DNA from: Limnothrix sp. FACHB-406
Lineage (GTDB): Bacteria; Cyanobacteriota; Cyanobacteriia; CACIAM-69d
DNA length: 64,000 bases
NCBI RefSeq assembly: GCF_014698235.1
Contig: NZ_JACJSP010000003.1
Coordinates: forward strand, 124,001 to 188,000
Direction: 5' to 3'
Below, piece by piece: positions 11,948-21,501 of the stretch. The stretch's first letter is position 1. Each line of letters opens with the position of its first letter. The position numbers and the translations under genes were made by a program. A model generated the notes under the pieces. It was not told where the DNA came from, did not search any database, and saw only the letters and a program-made list of their open reading frames with translations.

Positions 11948-13477
11948 CTAAGGAACCCGCGCCACAATCGCTTGCACCACTTGCTCGATCGTCATGCCAT
12001 CGGTGACCAACTCCCAAGCGTCAATTGCCTTAACCATGGGGGCCACCGCACGGTTGCTGTCTTGGTAATCGCGCTCGGTGATGGCGGCTTCCAGGCTGTC
12101 TAGATCGGGTAGGTCGGTTTGGCCCCGATCGCGCCAATCCTGGAGTCGTCGCTTGGCCCGCTCTCGGGGGGTGGCGGTCAAAAAGATTTTCACCTCCGCC
12201 TCGGGAAAAACATGGGTGCCAATGTCGCGCCCTTCGGCCACCAGGCCACCACAGTGCCCGATCGCCCGTTGTTGGGCCACCAAGGCCCGCCGCACCTCCG
12301 CATGGGCCGCCACCACGGATACTTGGGCCGTAACGGTCGGAGTCCGAATCAAACTGGTCACCTCTTGGCCATTGATCCAAACGCGCTGCTCACCACCGGG
12401 GGTCACCGGTTCGCCAAAGCGGATGGTGCAATCGGCGGATAGCTCGGCCATGGCCAGGCGATCGGCGGGATCCAAACCCCGATCGAGGGCCAACCAAGCC
12501 ACCGATCGATACATGGCTCCCGTATCCAAATAAAGCAACCCCAATTGTTGGGCCACCCGTCGGGTTACGGTGGACTTGCCCGCGCCCGCTGGCCCATCGA
12601 TCGCCACAATCGGCCGGCGCGTTTGCAGAATCACATTGTCAATCAGGCGCGCCGATCCCACCTGGGCCGCCACCGCCAACAGGCCCGCCTGGTCCAGGGT
12701 TTGGAGAGGCGCGAGGGAGTCGGGATCCACCAGCTCGGCATAGTCCAGGCTCAGGCCCGGCGCTTGGCTCAGGGTCGATCGCACCGGTTCCAGCAGGGCC
12801 GCCGCCGATCGCTCGCCGGCCTGGAACTGGGCGATCGCCCCTTGCAGGCTTTGGAAAATGGCCAAGGCCTGCTGTCGTTCCGGAGCGCTCAGGTATTGGT
12901 TACGGGAGCTGAGGGCCAAGCCATCGCTCTCCCGGACGATCGGGCAGGTAATCAGCTCCACCGGCAGGTTCAAATCCGCCACCAACCGCCGCAAAATCGC
13001 CACCTGCTGGGCATCCTTCTGGCCAAAAAAGGCCAAATCAGGCTGCACCACATTCAACAGCTTGGTCACGATCGTGGTTACCCCTTGGAAATGCCCCGGC
13101 CGCGATCGCCCACAGAGCACGTTGGCCAAACCGTCCGGCGGCACCACTTGGGTCAGTTCCGTGCGATCAGCCACGCCCAATGCCGCAGGCGTGGGGACAA
13201 AGACCAAATCCACTCCCGCCGCTTCGCAAAGGGCCAAATCCGCCGCCAAATTTCGAGGATAGCGCTCCAGATCTTCTTGGGGGCCAAATTGCAGCGGATT
13301 GACAAAGATGCTGACCACCACCCGGCCACATTGCGATCGGGCCCGGGTCATCAGGCTGCGATGGCCCTCGTGCAGGGCCCCCATGGTGGGAACCAAGCCG
13401 ATCGCGATGCCAGCAGCGCTCGATCGAAACAATTCCATTGCGCAGCGCAAGGCCGCCACAGTTTTCACCACTTGCAT
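11948..13477 (-). CDS. panC/cmk: Bifunctional pantoate--beta-alanine ligase / cytidylate kinase
   Basis: Fusion of two enzymes, 509 residues. Residues 1 to about 275 are PanC (pantothenate synthetase, ATP-dependent condensation of pantoate and beta-alanine in the coenzyme A pathway), with PTMGALHEGHRSLM and QKDAQQ. Residues from about 285 are cytidylate kinase (CMP/dCMP phosphorylation), with the P-loop IDGPAGAGKST and LYLDTGAMYR. This fusion is known across cyanobacteria, so it is not a novelty here. It is cytosolic and monocistronic; the ATG at 13477 is preceded by a purine-rich AGGTGATG. The stop lies about 110 bases from the convergent kinase gene. Confidence 0.97.
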   Translation of the reverse strand: MQVVKTVAALRCAMELFRSSAAGIAIGLVPTMGALHEGHRSLMTRARSQCGRVVVSIFVNPLQFGPQEDLERYPRNLAADLALCEAAGVDLVFVPTPAALGVADRTELTQVVPPDGLANVLCGRSRPGHFQGVTTIVTKLLNVVQPDLAFFGQKDAQQVAILRRLVADLNLPVELITCPIVRESDGLALSSRNQYLSAPERQQALAIFQSLQGAIAQFQAGERSAAALLEPVRSTLSQAPGLSLDYAELVDPDSLAPLQTLDQAGLLAVAAQVGSARLIDNVILQTRRPIVAIDGPAGAGKSTVTRRVAQQLGLLYLDTGAMYRSVAWLALDRGLDPADRLAMAELSADCTIRFGEPVTPGGEQRVWINGQEVTSLIRTPTVTAQVSVVAAHAEVRRALVAQQRAIGHCGGLVAEGRDIGTHVFPEAEVKIFLTATPRERAKRRLQDWRDRGQTDLPDLDSLEAAITERDYQDSNRAVAPMVKAIDAWELVTDGMTIEQVVQAIVARVP

Positions 13478-13631
13478 ACATCACCTGCCGCTTAACCGTT
13501 GCTCAGCGCTTTGCCCAACGACAGTTTAGTTAAGCATGTTCGTTAAGCGTGAGTTAAGAAATTTCGGTTGCGATCGGCTGGTCTGTGCTGGCTGGGTTTG
13601 GGCTGAGCGGAATCCAAGTGGCTGAGCAACA

Positions 13632-15164
13632 TCAAAGCTTGGGCTTACCCGCCTTGAGCCGCAACTGCTCCGTTTCCTGCAAAATCTGCAACGAATCCGC
13701 CCGATCGCGCGATCGCTTGATGTAGCTCAACTTCAGCTCTTCCAACAAATCAAAAATCAGCTCTTGCAACTCCTGCTGAGTTTTGGGTTCTGCCAATCCC
13801 TGACGAAACGCAGCCGAAGCGTCCTCGACTAATTTTTCAAGCAACTTTTCCGCCTCAGGATCAGCAACCGCAAAGGTTTTGTAGGCCTTTTGGGGCACAT
13901 TAGTGGCAATAGCCGATAGATTGGCCGCAATTTGCCCCGCCAATTGGTTTGAAAAGTTGCTGAATCCCGGCAAAGCTCGCAGGGCTTGATAGGTTGGTGT
14001 GCGAGCCAAAACCGACTCCATTTGATAGGCCAAAAGTTTGGCTAAATCTTCTTGAATTTCCGGCAAAACTCGATAGAGACTCAGTTGCAAAACGCGATCA
14101 AAAATCGCCTGAATCTCGTTCACATCATTCACTTCCACATAGGGATTATTCGCCACATCCAAAATTTGCTGGGACAGGCTGCCGGATTTCACCGAACTCT
14201 GGAGGCCATAGATAAATTCCAGCACCACCACTTCCGTCAATTCTGAAGCAATACCCGCCAAAATTCCTCGGCTGATCAGGGCCCGAATGGGTTCCAGATT
14301 AGGAAATTGCGCCTTGTTGCTACGAATCACCACGGGAATAATACGCAACCAACGGAAGAAGGGACTAATAAACAACAAATCCCACCAATGGCTGAAGGCG
14401 GCAGCTTGCCAACTGAGGGCAGAATAGCGGCGACGAATCCACAAAGTCCGCACCACAAATTCCACCGCAAACAGAATGACAAAGGGCGTATCTAAAATTC
14501 CAAAATAGTCGGCGGGTCGCCCGTCTTCTCCAATACTGCGAAAATAGTTACTTTGCAGTTGGAACCGAATTTCCCGATCAAAAAATCGGAGTTCCCTAGT
14601 CCAAGTGCGCGAACGAAGATAGTCAACACTCCAAAAGGTGTCAAAGGCGCGTTTGGAGGACTCCACACCCAGTCGATCGCGCATTCGGTTTTTAATAATC
14701 TCCAGGCTACCGCTGCGATCGGACAGGGTAAAAGGATTTTGGTTAATCATTTCCTGGCTGCGATCGCGCAGATCCGCCAGCAGGGGCGACACCTGAGGCG
14801 AGTCAACTCCCCCGCGCTCCAGCACCGTCACCAATTGATCAACCACTTTCAGGTAAGCCTGGGTTTGGCGTTCCGGCTCAATCCCAACGATCGGGTCATA
14901 AAACAGCCGCACTTCTCCCGGCGGCCCCACCACCTGGCCCAGCAGCGGAACTTCCGTGCCCCAATCTCGCACCAGCAGGGCCGCGCGCAAATACCACGAT
15001 CGCAGCGGCACATAGGTCATGTGGAACGCCACCAACATCAAGTTCAGCCAAGCCACAAGGATCAGCAGCCGCTCAGTCCACAGCACCAAATGCCAGCGCC
15101 TCACAAACTTGACAGCTTTGGCGCGACGGTTCGATCGGGAGGTGGAAGATGGATTGGCAGTCAT
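13632..15164 (-). CDS. Conserved cyanobacterial-type membrane protein with ion-channel-like helices
   Basis: About 510 residues from the chosen ATG at 15164; an in-frame ATG at 15239 would add 25 residues unlike the rest. A helix at about 30-55 (LLILVAWLNLMLVAFHM) precedes a soluble loop. Then come helices around FVILFAVEFVVRTLWIRRR and WWDLLFISPFFRWLRIIPVVIR, whose spaced Arg residues recall a voltage-sensor-like S3-S4 pair. The C-terminal half is helical, soluble and charged, with no pore loop seen. I do not recognise a named family. It could be a channel-like sensor or a scaffold; function unassigned. Monocistronic. Confidence 0.7.
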   Translation of the reverse strand: MTANPSSTSRSNRRAKAVKFVRRWHLVLWTERLLILVAWLNLMLVAFHMTYVPLRSWYLRAALLVRDWGTEVPLLGQVVGPPGEVRLFYDPIVGIEPERQTQAYLKVVDQLVTVLERGGVDSPQVSPLLADLRDRSQEMINQNPFTLSDRSGSLEIIKNRMRDRLGVESSKRAFDTFWSVDYLRSRTWTRELRFFDREIRFQLQSNYFRSIGEDGRPADYFGILDTPFVILFAVEFVVRTLWIRRRYSALSWQAAAFSHWWDLLFISPFFRWLRIIPVVIRSNKAQFPNLEPIRALISRGILAGIASELTEVVVLEFIYGLQSSVKSGSLSQQILDVANNPYVEVNDVNEIQAIFDRVLQLSLYRVLPEIQEDLAKLLAYQMESVLARTPTYQALRALPGFSNFSNQLAGQIAANLSAIATNVPQKAYKTFAVADPEAEKLLEKLVEDASAAFRQGLAEPKTQQELQELIFDLLEELKLSYIKRSRDRADSLQILQETEQLRLKAGKPKL

Positions 15165-15540
15165 GCGATCAGCGGCCAGCTCAGAGCTGTGTCTCGTAAT
15201 TTGCGCGTCATTGGCAAGTCGTCGGCACTGCGCTCGCACAGCACCTATCCCTAAACCTGCCTGTTGGTGAACGTTGCGGCTGCTTCACCCGGGGCGACCC
15301 CGATCGCCGGGATGGCCTGGGGCTGATTCCAAAATGCGGGAACAGCCGATCGCCCTGGGGTCGGGTTGCTCATTGCATCGGGCCCGTCCATATTGCCATT
15401 GGGCCCGGCTTGGCGGTGAACTTGACTTGAATTTTGCAAGGTTTTGCAACGCGATCGGCCCGGCCGCCGCGTGAATTAGGCGCAACGGGCCCTCGTTGCG
15501 CGGCTAATCAAAGGTTAAAGTCAAAAATTTTCTGCCCCAC
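15165..15540. other. Intergenic region without a supported gene
   Basis: Upstream of the membrane protein and of the minus-strand hydrolase 3' end. Short overlapping frames on both strands have no family features. No strong hairpin with a T tract was found. Confidence 0.5.
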
Positions 15541-16440
15541 TCAAGCCATCTGACTCAGCCAGTTGACGATCGCCGAGTTGACAACTTCGGGACGCTCATC
15601 ATGGGGACAATGGCCCGTCTTGGGAATTGACACAAACGTCACCCGATCGCCCGCCGTTTTCGCCAAATCTTGATAGATTTTGGCTCCCTGAATCGGTGTC
15701 CAAGGATCCGTTTCTCCCCACAACACCAACAGGGGCCCGGCAATTTGCGGCAGCAGCGTTTCGGGTTTGGGGCCCGGTGGTGCAGCCAAAATCGAGGCAA
15801 AGGTTTCGTATGCGCCCTCATCCCCGGAAGGTTCATGCAGCAAATCCACCAGTTCCGGCGTAACGGCCTCTGGGTTGCCATAAACCTGCTTGAGCGTGCC
15901 GCGAATCCGGTGTTTTTGGCGAATTTGATTGAACATAAACCGCCCAATGCCTGGAGTATTCACCACTTGGGCAAACGTACCCATCACCAACCGCAACACC
16001 GGATTTAACTCCTCGGGGCGGTGATTTAGCCCCCCGGCACAGTTCAGCAACACCGTTCCTCGGGTACGTTCCGGAGCCGCCGCCGACAACATCAGGGCCA
16101 ACAGTGCCCCGATCGAATTACCCACCCACAGGGCTGGCTCTTGGATGAATTCAGCCCAAAAATCCAAAACCAAATCTTGCCAAAGCTCCATGCTGTAATC
16201 GATCGGGGGCTTTTGGGAACCGCCGAACCCCAACAGATCGATCGCATAGACCCGGTAGCCGGCCGCGGCCAGCACGGGGATATTTTTGCGCCAATGGCCG
16301 ATCGAAGCCCCAAACCCATGCAACAGCACGATCGGCTGGCCGCTGCCCTGGGCTAACCATTGCACTCGGTAGCCACGCCACAGCCAGGTTTGAAAGGCCT
16401 CCTGGGCCAGGGAGTCAGTCGGGGAAACCAGCGCAGTCAT
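15541..16440 (-). CDS. Alpha/beta-fold hydrolase
   Basis: 299-residue hydrolase. Oxyanion-side motif VLLHGFGASIGHWRKN near 40, nucleophile elbow VGNSIGA near 122 (GxSxG), acid in WGETDPWTP near 240 and catalytic His in GHCPHDERP near 272 give a full triad. The GNSIG elbow and overall pattern are typical of plant and cyanobacterial chloroplast-type hydrolases of the pheophytinase/epoxide-hydrolase-like group; the substrate is not determinable. No signal peptide. A similar but distinct hydrolase lies at 29654-30550. Confidence 0.85.
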   Translation of the reverse strand: MTALVSPTDSLAQEAFQTWLWRGYRVQWLAQGSGQPIVLLHGFGASIGHWRKNIPVLAAAGYRVYAIDLLGFGGSQKPPIDYSMELWQDLVLDFWAEFIQEPALWVGNSIGALLALMLSAAAPERTRGTVLLNCAGGLNHRPEELNPVLRLVMGTFAQVVNTPGIGRFMFNQIRQKHRIRGTLKQVYGNPEAVTPELVDLLHEPSGDEGAYETFASILAAPPGPKPETLLPQIAGPLLVLWGETDPWTPIQGAKIYQDLAKTAGDRVTFVSIPKTGHCPHDERPEVVNSAIVNWLSQMA

Positions 16441-16728
16441 AGGGCTTCGGGTTTTCTAAAGTGCTTTACAAATGGGTGAAAGGGCCAGACAACCGCAACC
16501 CAAATCGGCATCGCTCAGACAGGCTTCAGGTCAGCTTTCGATGCCCCGGCTATGGATTCAGCGGGCGATCGGCTCGGCCATCTTGCCCCGTTGTCGCGTC
16601 ACGGTCTGGGGTTGCGACCTGACTGGCTTCGTTAAATTCGATTGTAAAGAACTGTAACCGATCGTGCTGGATTTAAAACGCAAAAATCCAGAAAAGATCC
16701 TGAAATTCGCTCATCAATCCTCAAAAAA

Positions 16729-17370
16729 CTAGGCCGGCTTGAGACCGATCAATAGCGCCATTTCCAACCATTTCCAATAGCAATCGACCTGCTGAAAACC
16801 AATATCTCGAAACCATTGAAGCTGCGTTTCAACATCTAGCAATTGGTTTGACGGATCATCTTCTTCCGGTCGATAGCCAATGGCTTTCAAAAACTGCTCA
16901 TGAAGCTGGGGCGTTGGCGAAGCCACATGTTCCAAGTTGGCGAAAATGCCCCCCGGCTCCAATCGTTGAAACACCTCTTGATAGAGCGATCGCTTGCGAT
17001 CATGGCTGAGGTGATGAATCGCAAAACTCGACACGATCGCATCAAATCGCCCCAACTCTGGCAAGGCTGTATCGAGATTGTGGGCCACCACCGTCACCTT
17101 GTCATCGGCCCCAAAGCGATCGCGCACCGCCGCCAACATCGTTTCCGAAAAATCCAGCGCCACGCCTGCCGCCGCCGGGCGATCGACCTTAAGCAATGCT
17201 AGTAGTCGCCCATTGCCCGTACCCAAATCCAAAATTCTACGCACGGTTCGCGGCACTTGTTCCAGCAGGGCCGCTTCCCCTTCAGTGCGACGCGGAATTC
17301 GATCGGCCCGGGCCAAATAACTCAGGGCGTGGTCTGTGGATTGCCAACGATTTACAGAAATTTCAGTCAT
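16729..17370 (-). CDS. Class I SAM-dependent methyltransferase
   Basis: 213 residues from the ATG at 17370. Motif I is ILDLGTGNGRLLALL near 45, followed by VALDFSETMLAAVRDRF and a motif IV-like FDAIVSSFAIHHL, all of the methyltransferase domain 25/11 type. The substrate is not evident. An upstream in-frame start would add 28 residues translated from the 13-bp tandem repeat region and is less likely. The C-terminus (QLQWFRDIGFQQVDCYWKW) matches small-molecule methyltransferases. Downstream of the kinase on the same strand, but about 100 bases separate them. Confidence 0.82.
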   Translation of the reverse strand: MTEISVNRWQSTDHALSYLARADRIPRRTEGEAALLEQVPRTVRRILDLGTGNGRLLALLKVDRPAAAGVALDFSETMLAAVRDRFGADDKVTVVAHNLDTALPELGRFDAIVSSFAIHHLSHDRKRSLYQEVFQRLEPGGIFANLEHVASPTPQLHEQFLKAIGYRPEEDDPSNQLLDVETQLQWFRDIGFQQVDCYWKWLEMALLIGLKPA

Positions 17371-17404
17371 CGAATTGATGTAACTTGATGCGCTCAACTC
17401 ATGC

Positions 17405-17469
17405 ACCAAGTGTATACACCAAACCCATGAACCAAACCCATACACCAGATTCATGCACCAGATTCATGC
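17405..17469. repeat. Tandem repeat, 13-bp unit, five copies
   Basis: Five consecutive 13-mers beginning ACCA: ACCAAGTGTATAC, ACCAAACCCATGA, ACCAAACCCATAC, then ACCAGATTCATGC twice. It sits nine bases past the stop of the 17479-19254 kinase gene and 34 bases before the methyltransferase start. Confidence 0.9.
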
Positions 17470-17478
17470 GCTGGATTA

Positions 17479-19254
17479 CTATGCCAAAGCCTTTTCCAGA
17501 AATGGTTTCACAGTGTCCTCGGCTTCTAATTTTTGTCGAATCGGCAACTCAATTTGAATGGTGGTTCCTTGACCCGGCGCTGAAATCACTTGAATTTGTC
17601 CTTCATGTTGCTGCACCACCTGATAGGCGATCGCCAAGCCCAAGCCCGTTCCCTGCCCGATCGGCTTAGTGGTGAAAAACGGGTCGAACAACTTACTTTG
17701 AATCGCTGCTTCGATTCCTGGGCCATTATCGGCAATGCTCAGTTGCACCCATTGAGAATCAATCACTCGAGTGCTGAGCGTAATTTCAGGATGGAGGATT
17801 GATTCATCACTCAAAACATCGATCGCATTGTCTAACACATTCATGAAAACCTGATTGAGCTGTGCTGGATAGCATTCAACTTCCGGCAAATCGCCATAGC
17901 GCTTGGTGATTTTAATATCATCTTCCAAACGACAATGCTGTAGGCGATAGTTCAACATCAAAAGGGTATTTTCTAGCCCCTCATGCAAATCAACGGTTTT
18001 GAGATCTGCTTCATCCAACCGCGAAAAATTGCGCAACGACACCACGAGTTCTCGAATTCGTTCTGCACCCGATTTCATGGAAATGAGTAGTTTAGGCAGA
18101 TCTTCGATCACAAATTCCAGTTCTTCGATTTTTTCTTCCATATCAACATCAGCTACTTCCTGGGGATATTTTTCCTGATAATATTTCACCAAATAAATCA
18201 GATCCGAAACATACTGATCGACATAGCCCAAATTGCCGTAGATAAAGCTAATGGGATTGTTGATTTCATGGGCCAAACCGCCCACCAACTCTCCTAAGCT
18301 AGACATCTTTTCCGTTTGCACCAATTGCAGTTGGGCCGCTTGCAAGTCTCGCGTGTAGTTTTCCACCCATTCAATCAATTGATTCACGGATTGGGCCAAG
18401 GTTCCCACTTCGTCAACGGTCGTGACATCGGCCCGCAACCGGGTGTTGGCATCGTGGGTCACCTGTTGGGCAAGGCTGGCCAGATCTTCGATCGGTTGGG
18501 CGATCGTGCGGCTGGTGTAATTACCGAGCAACACCGACACCAACAACGCCAGGAAAATACTCCCGATCGCCATCATCAGCCGAAAGTTTTCGGCCTCGCG
18601 TCGTTCCTGAACCGCAGTCAATAGTTCTTGATTGGCATCAATGTTTAAGGACTCCAAAACATTGGTGAAAGCAATGAAGTTATTAAATTCTTGACTGCGG
18701 AGCAGTTTGCCAATTTCCGCATCAACCTTGTACTGATTTTTGACGCTGCCGGTCAGCGGTTGAATAACTTCAATAGATCGCTGAACAAATCTTGAAAACT
18801 CTGACACCACCGTTGCATATTGCTTAAAGGCAGTTCTATTTTGGGTGAATAGGGGCCGATCATCGATGGCCATTCCCTCTGTTAATTCGCTGACAGTTTC
18901 AATTCGTTTGATCAAAGCTTGACCGGCTTTGCGAAAGGTGACCGGATCATGGGTAAAGGGACTCAAGGATTTGGCGGGCAAGTTGGACAAAATATTAATT
19001 TGTAAATCCAACAATCGCTTTTGATCTTCGCGATATTCCGCTAATTTTTGGTCGGCAGCCGCTTGGTAATGATTACCAATCAGAATTCCAATTGAGGCCC
19101 CAATGATTGGAATACCCAACGCAACCAGATAACCACTGGCAATTTTGGAGCGAATAGCGGTTGGTTTGAAGTTAATCACGGCTGTTTTCCACTGCTGAAG
19201 CTGAAATTGAAGCTGCTTGGCCACAGAAAGGAAAGATAAGCTAGAAGAGGCCAT
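17479..19254 (-). CDS. Membrane sensor histidine kinase with HAMP domain
   Basis: 591 residues. A first transmembrane helix (about 40-63), an extracytoplasmic helical region of about 150 residues consistent with a four-helix-bundle sensor, a second helix (about 222-243), a HAMP domain (TIAQPIEDLASLAQQV to SVNQLIEW), then the kinase core. His near 329 in GGLAHEINNPISFIYGN; ATPase motifs FMNVLDNAIDVL, DNGPGIE and GQGTGLGLAIAYQVV. The kinase half closely parallels that of the 9546-11840 gene, including the following YVxxY segment, so the two probably derive from a duplication with different sensors. The cognate regulator is not nearby. Confidence 0.92.
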   Translation of the reverse strand: MASSSLSFLSVAKQLQFQLQQWKTAVINFKPTAIRSKIASGYLVALGIPIIGASIGILIGNHYQAAADQKLAEYREDQKRLLDLQINILSNLPAKSLSPFTHDPVTFRKAGQALIKRIETVSELTEGMAIDDRPLFTQNRTAFKQYATVVSEFSRFVQRSIEVIQPLTGSVKNQYKVDAEIGKLLRSQEFNNFIAFTNVLESLNIDANQELLTAVQERREAENFRLMMAIGSIFLALLVSVLLGNYTSRTIAQPIEDLASLAQQVTHDANTRLRADVTTVDEVGTLAQSVNQLIEWVENYTRDLQAAQLQLVQTEKMSSLGELVGGLAHEINNPISFIYGNLGYVDQYVSDLIYLVKYYQEKYPQEVADVDMEEKIEELEFVIEDLPKLLISMKSGAERIRELVVSLRNFSRLDEADLKTVDLHEGLENTLLMLNYRLQHCRLEDDIKITKRYGDLPEVECYPAQLNQVFMNVLDNAIDVLSDESILHPEITLSTRVIDSQWVQLSIADNGPGIEAAIQSKLFDPFFTTKPIGQGTGLGLAIAYQVVQQHEGQIQVISAPGQGTTIQIELPIRQKLEAEDTVKPFLEKALA

Positions 19255-19626
19255 GGGGTTTTAGTAGAAATTTGCGTACTGATGAAAGCTGAATTGCGCC
19301 CTGGTGTCCCTGATAAACTGCGGATCTTTCAGAATAAAGGAAAGTGACAGATTAAAGATCTGATTAAACATCGACTGAAGCGGCTGATTTTGCCCAGTCC
19401 TAAGTACAAATACACATTTGTTTTTGTTATTAATTTTTTCTTAATTATCTGACGCTCCTGATCATACCGCAGTTATTAGGCCCCTGTAACGGGCTATGGA
19501 TCAAGTTGGGTTGAAGACACGATTTCATCGCCATCAGTGGTGGCAATGAAAATCAGGGGAACTTCATGAAAACTATACAAAATGCAGCGATCGCGCTGTT
19601 TTTGGGCGGTGGCACAAGGGGGAGTT
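19255..19626. other. Intergenic region, A/T-rich, likely kinase promoter
   Basis: Between the start of the kinase at 17479-19254 and the 3' end of the TrkA-type gene, both on the minus strand. A very A/T-rich core at about 19405-19455 contrasts with its surroundings and could hold the kinase promoter. The short plus-strand frame beginning at 19566 runs into the antisense of the channel gene and is not supported. Confidence 0.45.
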
Positions 19627-21501
19627 TTAGCGATCGATCCGTCGAAATTGCTTGTCGTGATGTTGATTCAGAATTCGATCGCTCGCCAAACGCCATAACC
19701 GATCGAGGTAACAGGCGGGAATGGAAAGATACAGAACATCGTTGGCCCCCAAAACGGTTCGCAGCAGTTCCCAGCCGTGGATGGTGGCGTGGTCGGGACG
19801 CTCCAGGTATAGCGGCACAAAGTCGAGGTGAATGGCCGCAGTTTCCACATCCAGACCGCAAAGGGGATGAAGCGGAGTAATCAGGGTTCCGAGGGCCACC
19901 CACAGCCGATCGCCCGTGACCCCGCTGCCCAAGATCCGCCCTCCCAAGGCGGCCGCCGCAAAGGCCGGCGCAGCAAGCTCCACGGGACTGAGCACCGTTT
20001 CAAATTCAAAAACCTGCTGCATCATCATGGCCGATTGGGGATCCTGATTGCGCAACACAATCGCCAGCCGAGGGGCGATGGTACGGGCATTTAGCCCAAT
20101 CTCCAGGTTAGCCAATTCATCTTGAGTTGTGGTTAGGAGCGCCTCAGCACGCTCAACCCCAACGGCAACTAAGGTTTCTGGCAGGGTGGCATCCCCAATC
20201 ACCACGGGGATTTGCAGCGATCGGGCGGTGGCCAAAAATCGATTATGGGGATCTTGTTCGATCGCCACCACTTCGCAACCTTGGGCCCGCAGTTCCCGGG
20301 CGGTTTTGAGGCCCAAACCTCCCAGCCCGGCCACAATGAAGTGGCCGCGTTTGGGCAGCCGCACCACCTCCAAAACCTGCTGAAACCGAGTTCCCAAGAT
20401 GTAATCGTTCAGCAGGGCGTAGCAAATCCCGACAATGCCAGCGCCCACCAACATCAACAGAGCGGTGTAGATTTTGAGGGCATCGGGGGCCCGATCGAGC
20501 ATATCTTCCTTGCCGCCGGCCCCGGTAATTGTGCCCACGGCAAAATAGAACGCTTCAATCAGCGATAGATGGGTGTTGGCAGCCACGTCATAGAGAATGG
20601 TGGACACCACAATCGCCAGCAACAGCACCACAAAGGCGATCGCCGCCGGGCGGCCTTGGTGACCCAAGCGCCCCAAACCATCAAGAAAACTTTGTAGCCG
20701 TTGGCGACGTTTCAGTTGGGACGGTCGGCGCGTGGGGCGCGTGGCCACAATCAGCCGATCGCCCACTTGCAGTTCCCGGGCCAGGCTGAGGGCGGCCACC
20801 AAGTTGGGGCGATCGGCAAAGCGCACATCGCCTCGTGGCTCATCGGGATAACCCTGAAGATCCCGGGGAAAATCGCGTGCGGCCTCGCGATGGCCCTCGC
20901 GATGGCCCTCTCGGTGTGGGTCTTCTGCTTCGTAACGATGGCTCACTCGATCGACTGGCGTAACTGGCAAATAGTCGATCAGCATCCGATCCCGATCGTC
21001 CCACAGTTCCGAAAGCCGTCGCCCCAGCCAGGGATGGCCAAAATCGATCGCCTCTTCCCGCATCGGCCAAAGGCGATCAAACAGTCGCACTTGCCCGATC
21101 GCCCGACTGCCCAAGGCCGCAAACACAAACGCCGGAGCCGCCAAGGCCGACACGCTCAAACTATTGTGATCCGCCAAGGTGGAATCCAGGCGATCGCCCA
21201 ACTGAGCGTTATAGAGGCGATGCACCACCCGCAAATTTGGGTTTAACAACCGCGCCTGCATCAAGATCGCTAAATTCTGCGAGTCCCGATCGCCCACCAA
21301 CACCAGGGTTTGGGCCGTAGCAACCCCCGCCGACAGCAACACCGCCGCCGAAGTGGGATCCCCCACCACCACCTGCGCATTGTTCACTCCCGGCAAAGGG
21401 CGATCGCTAATGCCCGTGACCGCCGCCCCCTGCTGGTGCAACAAATTAAAAACCTTGTAACCCGTGCGCCCCAAGCCACAAATGATAATTCGCGGTTTCA
21501 T
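19627..21501 (-). CDS. RCK-pore-RCK (TrkA-type) channel-like protein
   Basis: 624 residues from the ATG at 21501, where PRIIICGLGRTGYKV opens a TrkA-N/RCK domain. Residues 1-275 hold this NAD-binding domain and a TrkA-C-like part. Two transmembrane helices (about 285-305 and 345-370) flank a pore-loop region. A second TrkA-N domain starts near 385 (HFIVAGLGGLGLKTA), then a second C-terminal part. Such proteins gate K+ by nucleotide or ion binding. The filter position reads AVGTITGAGGKED instead of TVGYGD, so K+ selectivity is doubtful. A REGH-REGH-REA repeat lies near 205. Longer starts add a poorly conserved stretch. Confidence 0.85.
   Translation of the reverse strand: MKPRIIICGLGRTGYKVFNLLHQQGAAVTGISDRPLPGVNNAQVVVGDPTSAAVLLSAGVATAQTLVLVGDRDSQNLAILMQARLLNPNLRVVHRLYNAQLGDRLDSTLADHNSLSVSALAAPAFVFAALGSRAIGQVRLFDRLWPMREEAIDFGHPWLGRRLSELWDDRDRMLIDYLPVTPVDRVSHRYEAEDPHREGHREGHREAARDFPRDLQGYPDEPRGDVRFADRPNLVAALSLARELQVGDRLIVATRPTRRPSQLKRRQRLQSFLDGLGRLGHQGRPAAIAFVVLLLAIVVSTILYDVAANTHLSLIEAFYFAVGTITGAGGKEDMLDRAPDALKIYTALLMLVGAGIVGICYALLNDYILGTRFQQVLEVVRLPKRGHFIVAGLGGLGLKTARELRAQGCEVVAIEQDPHNRFLATARSLQIPVVIGDATLPETLVAVGVERAEALLTTTQDELANLEIGLNARTIAPRLAIVLRNQDPQSAMMMQQVFEFETVLSPVELAAPAFAAAALGGRILGSGVTGDRLWVALGTLITPLHPLCGLDVETAAIHLDFVPLYLERPDHATIHGWELLRTVLGANDVLYLSIPACYLDRLWRLASDRILNQHHDKQFRRIDR

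Noticed and set aside
12545-13495. 316-residue open frame on the plus strand
   Set aside because: Antisense to panC-cmk; composition (His/Arg/Gln-rich) is typical of a shadow frame.
19566-19880. 104-residue plus-strand frame
   Set aside because: Overlaps the 3' end of the TrkA-type gene in antisense and has no family features despite an ATG.
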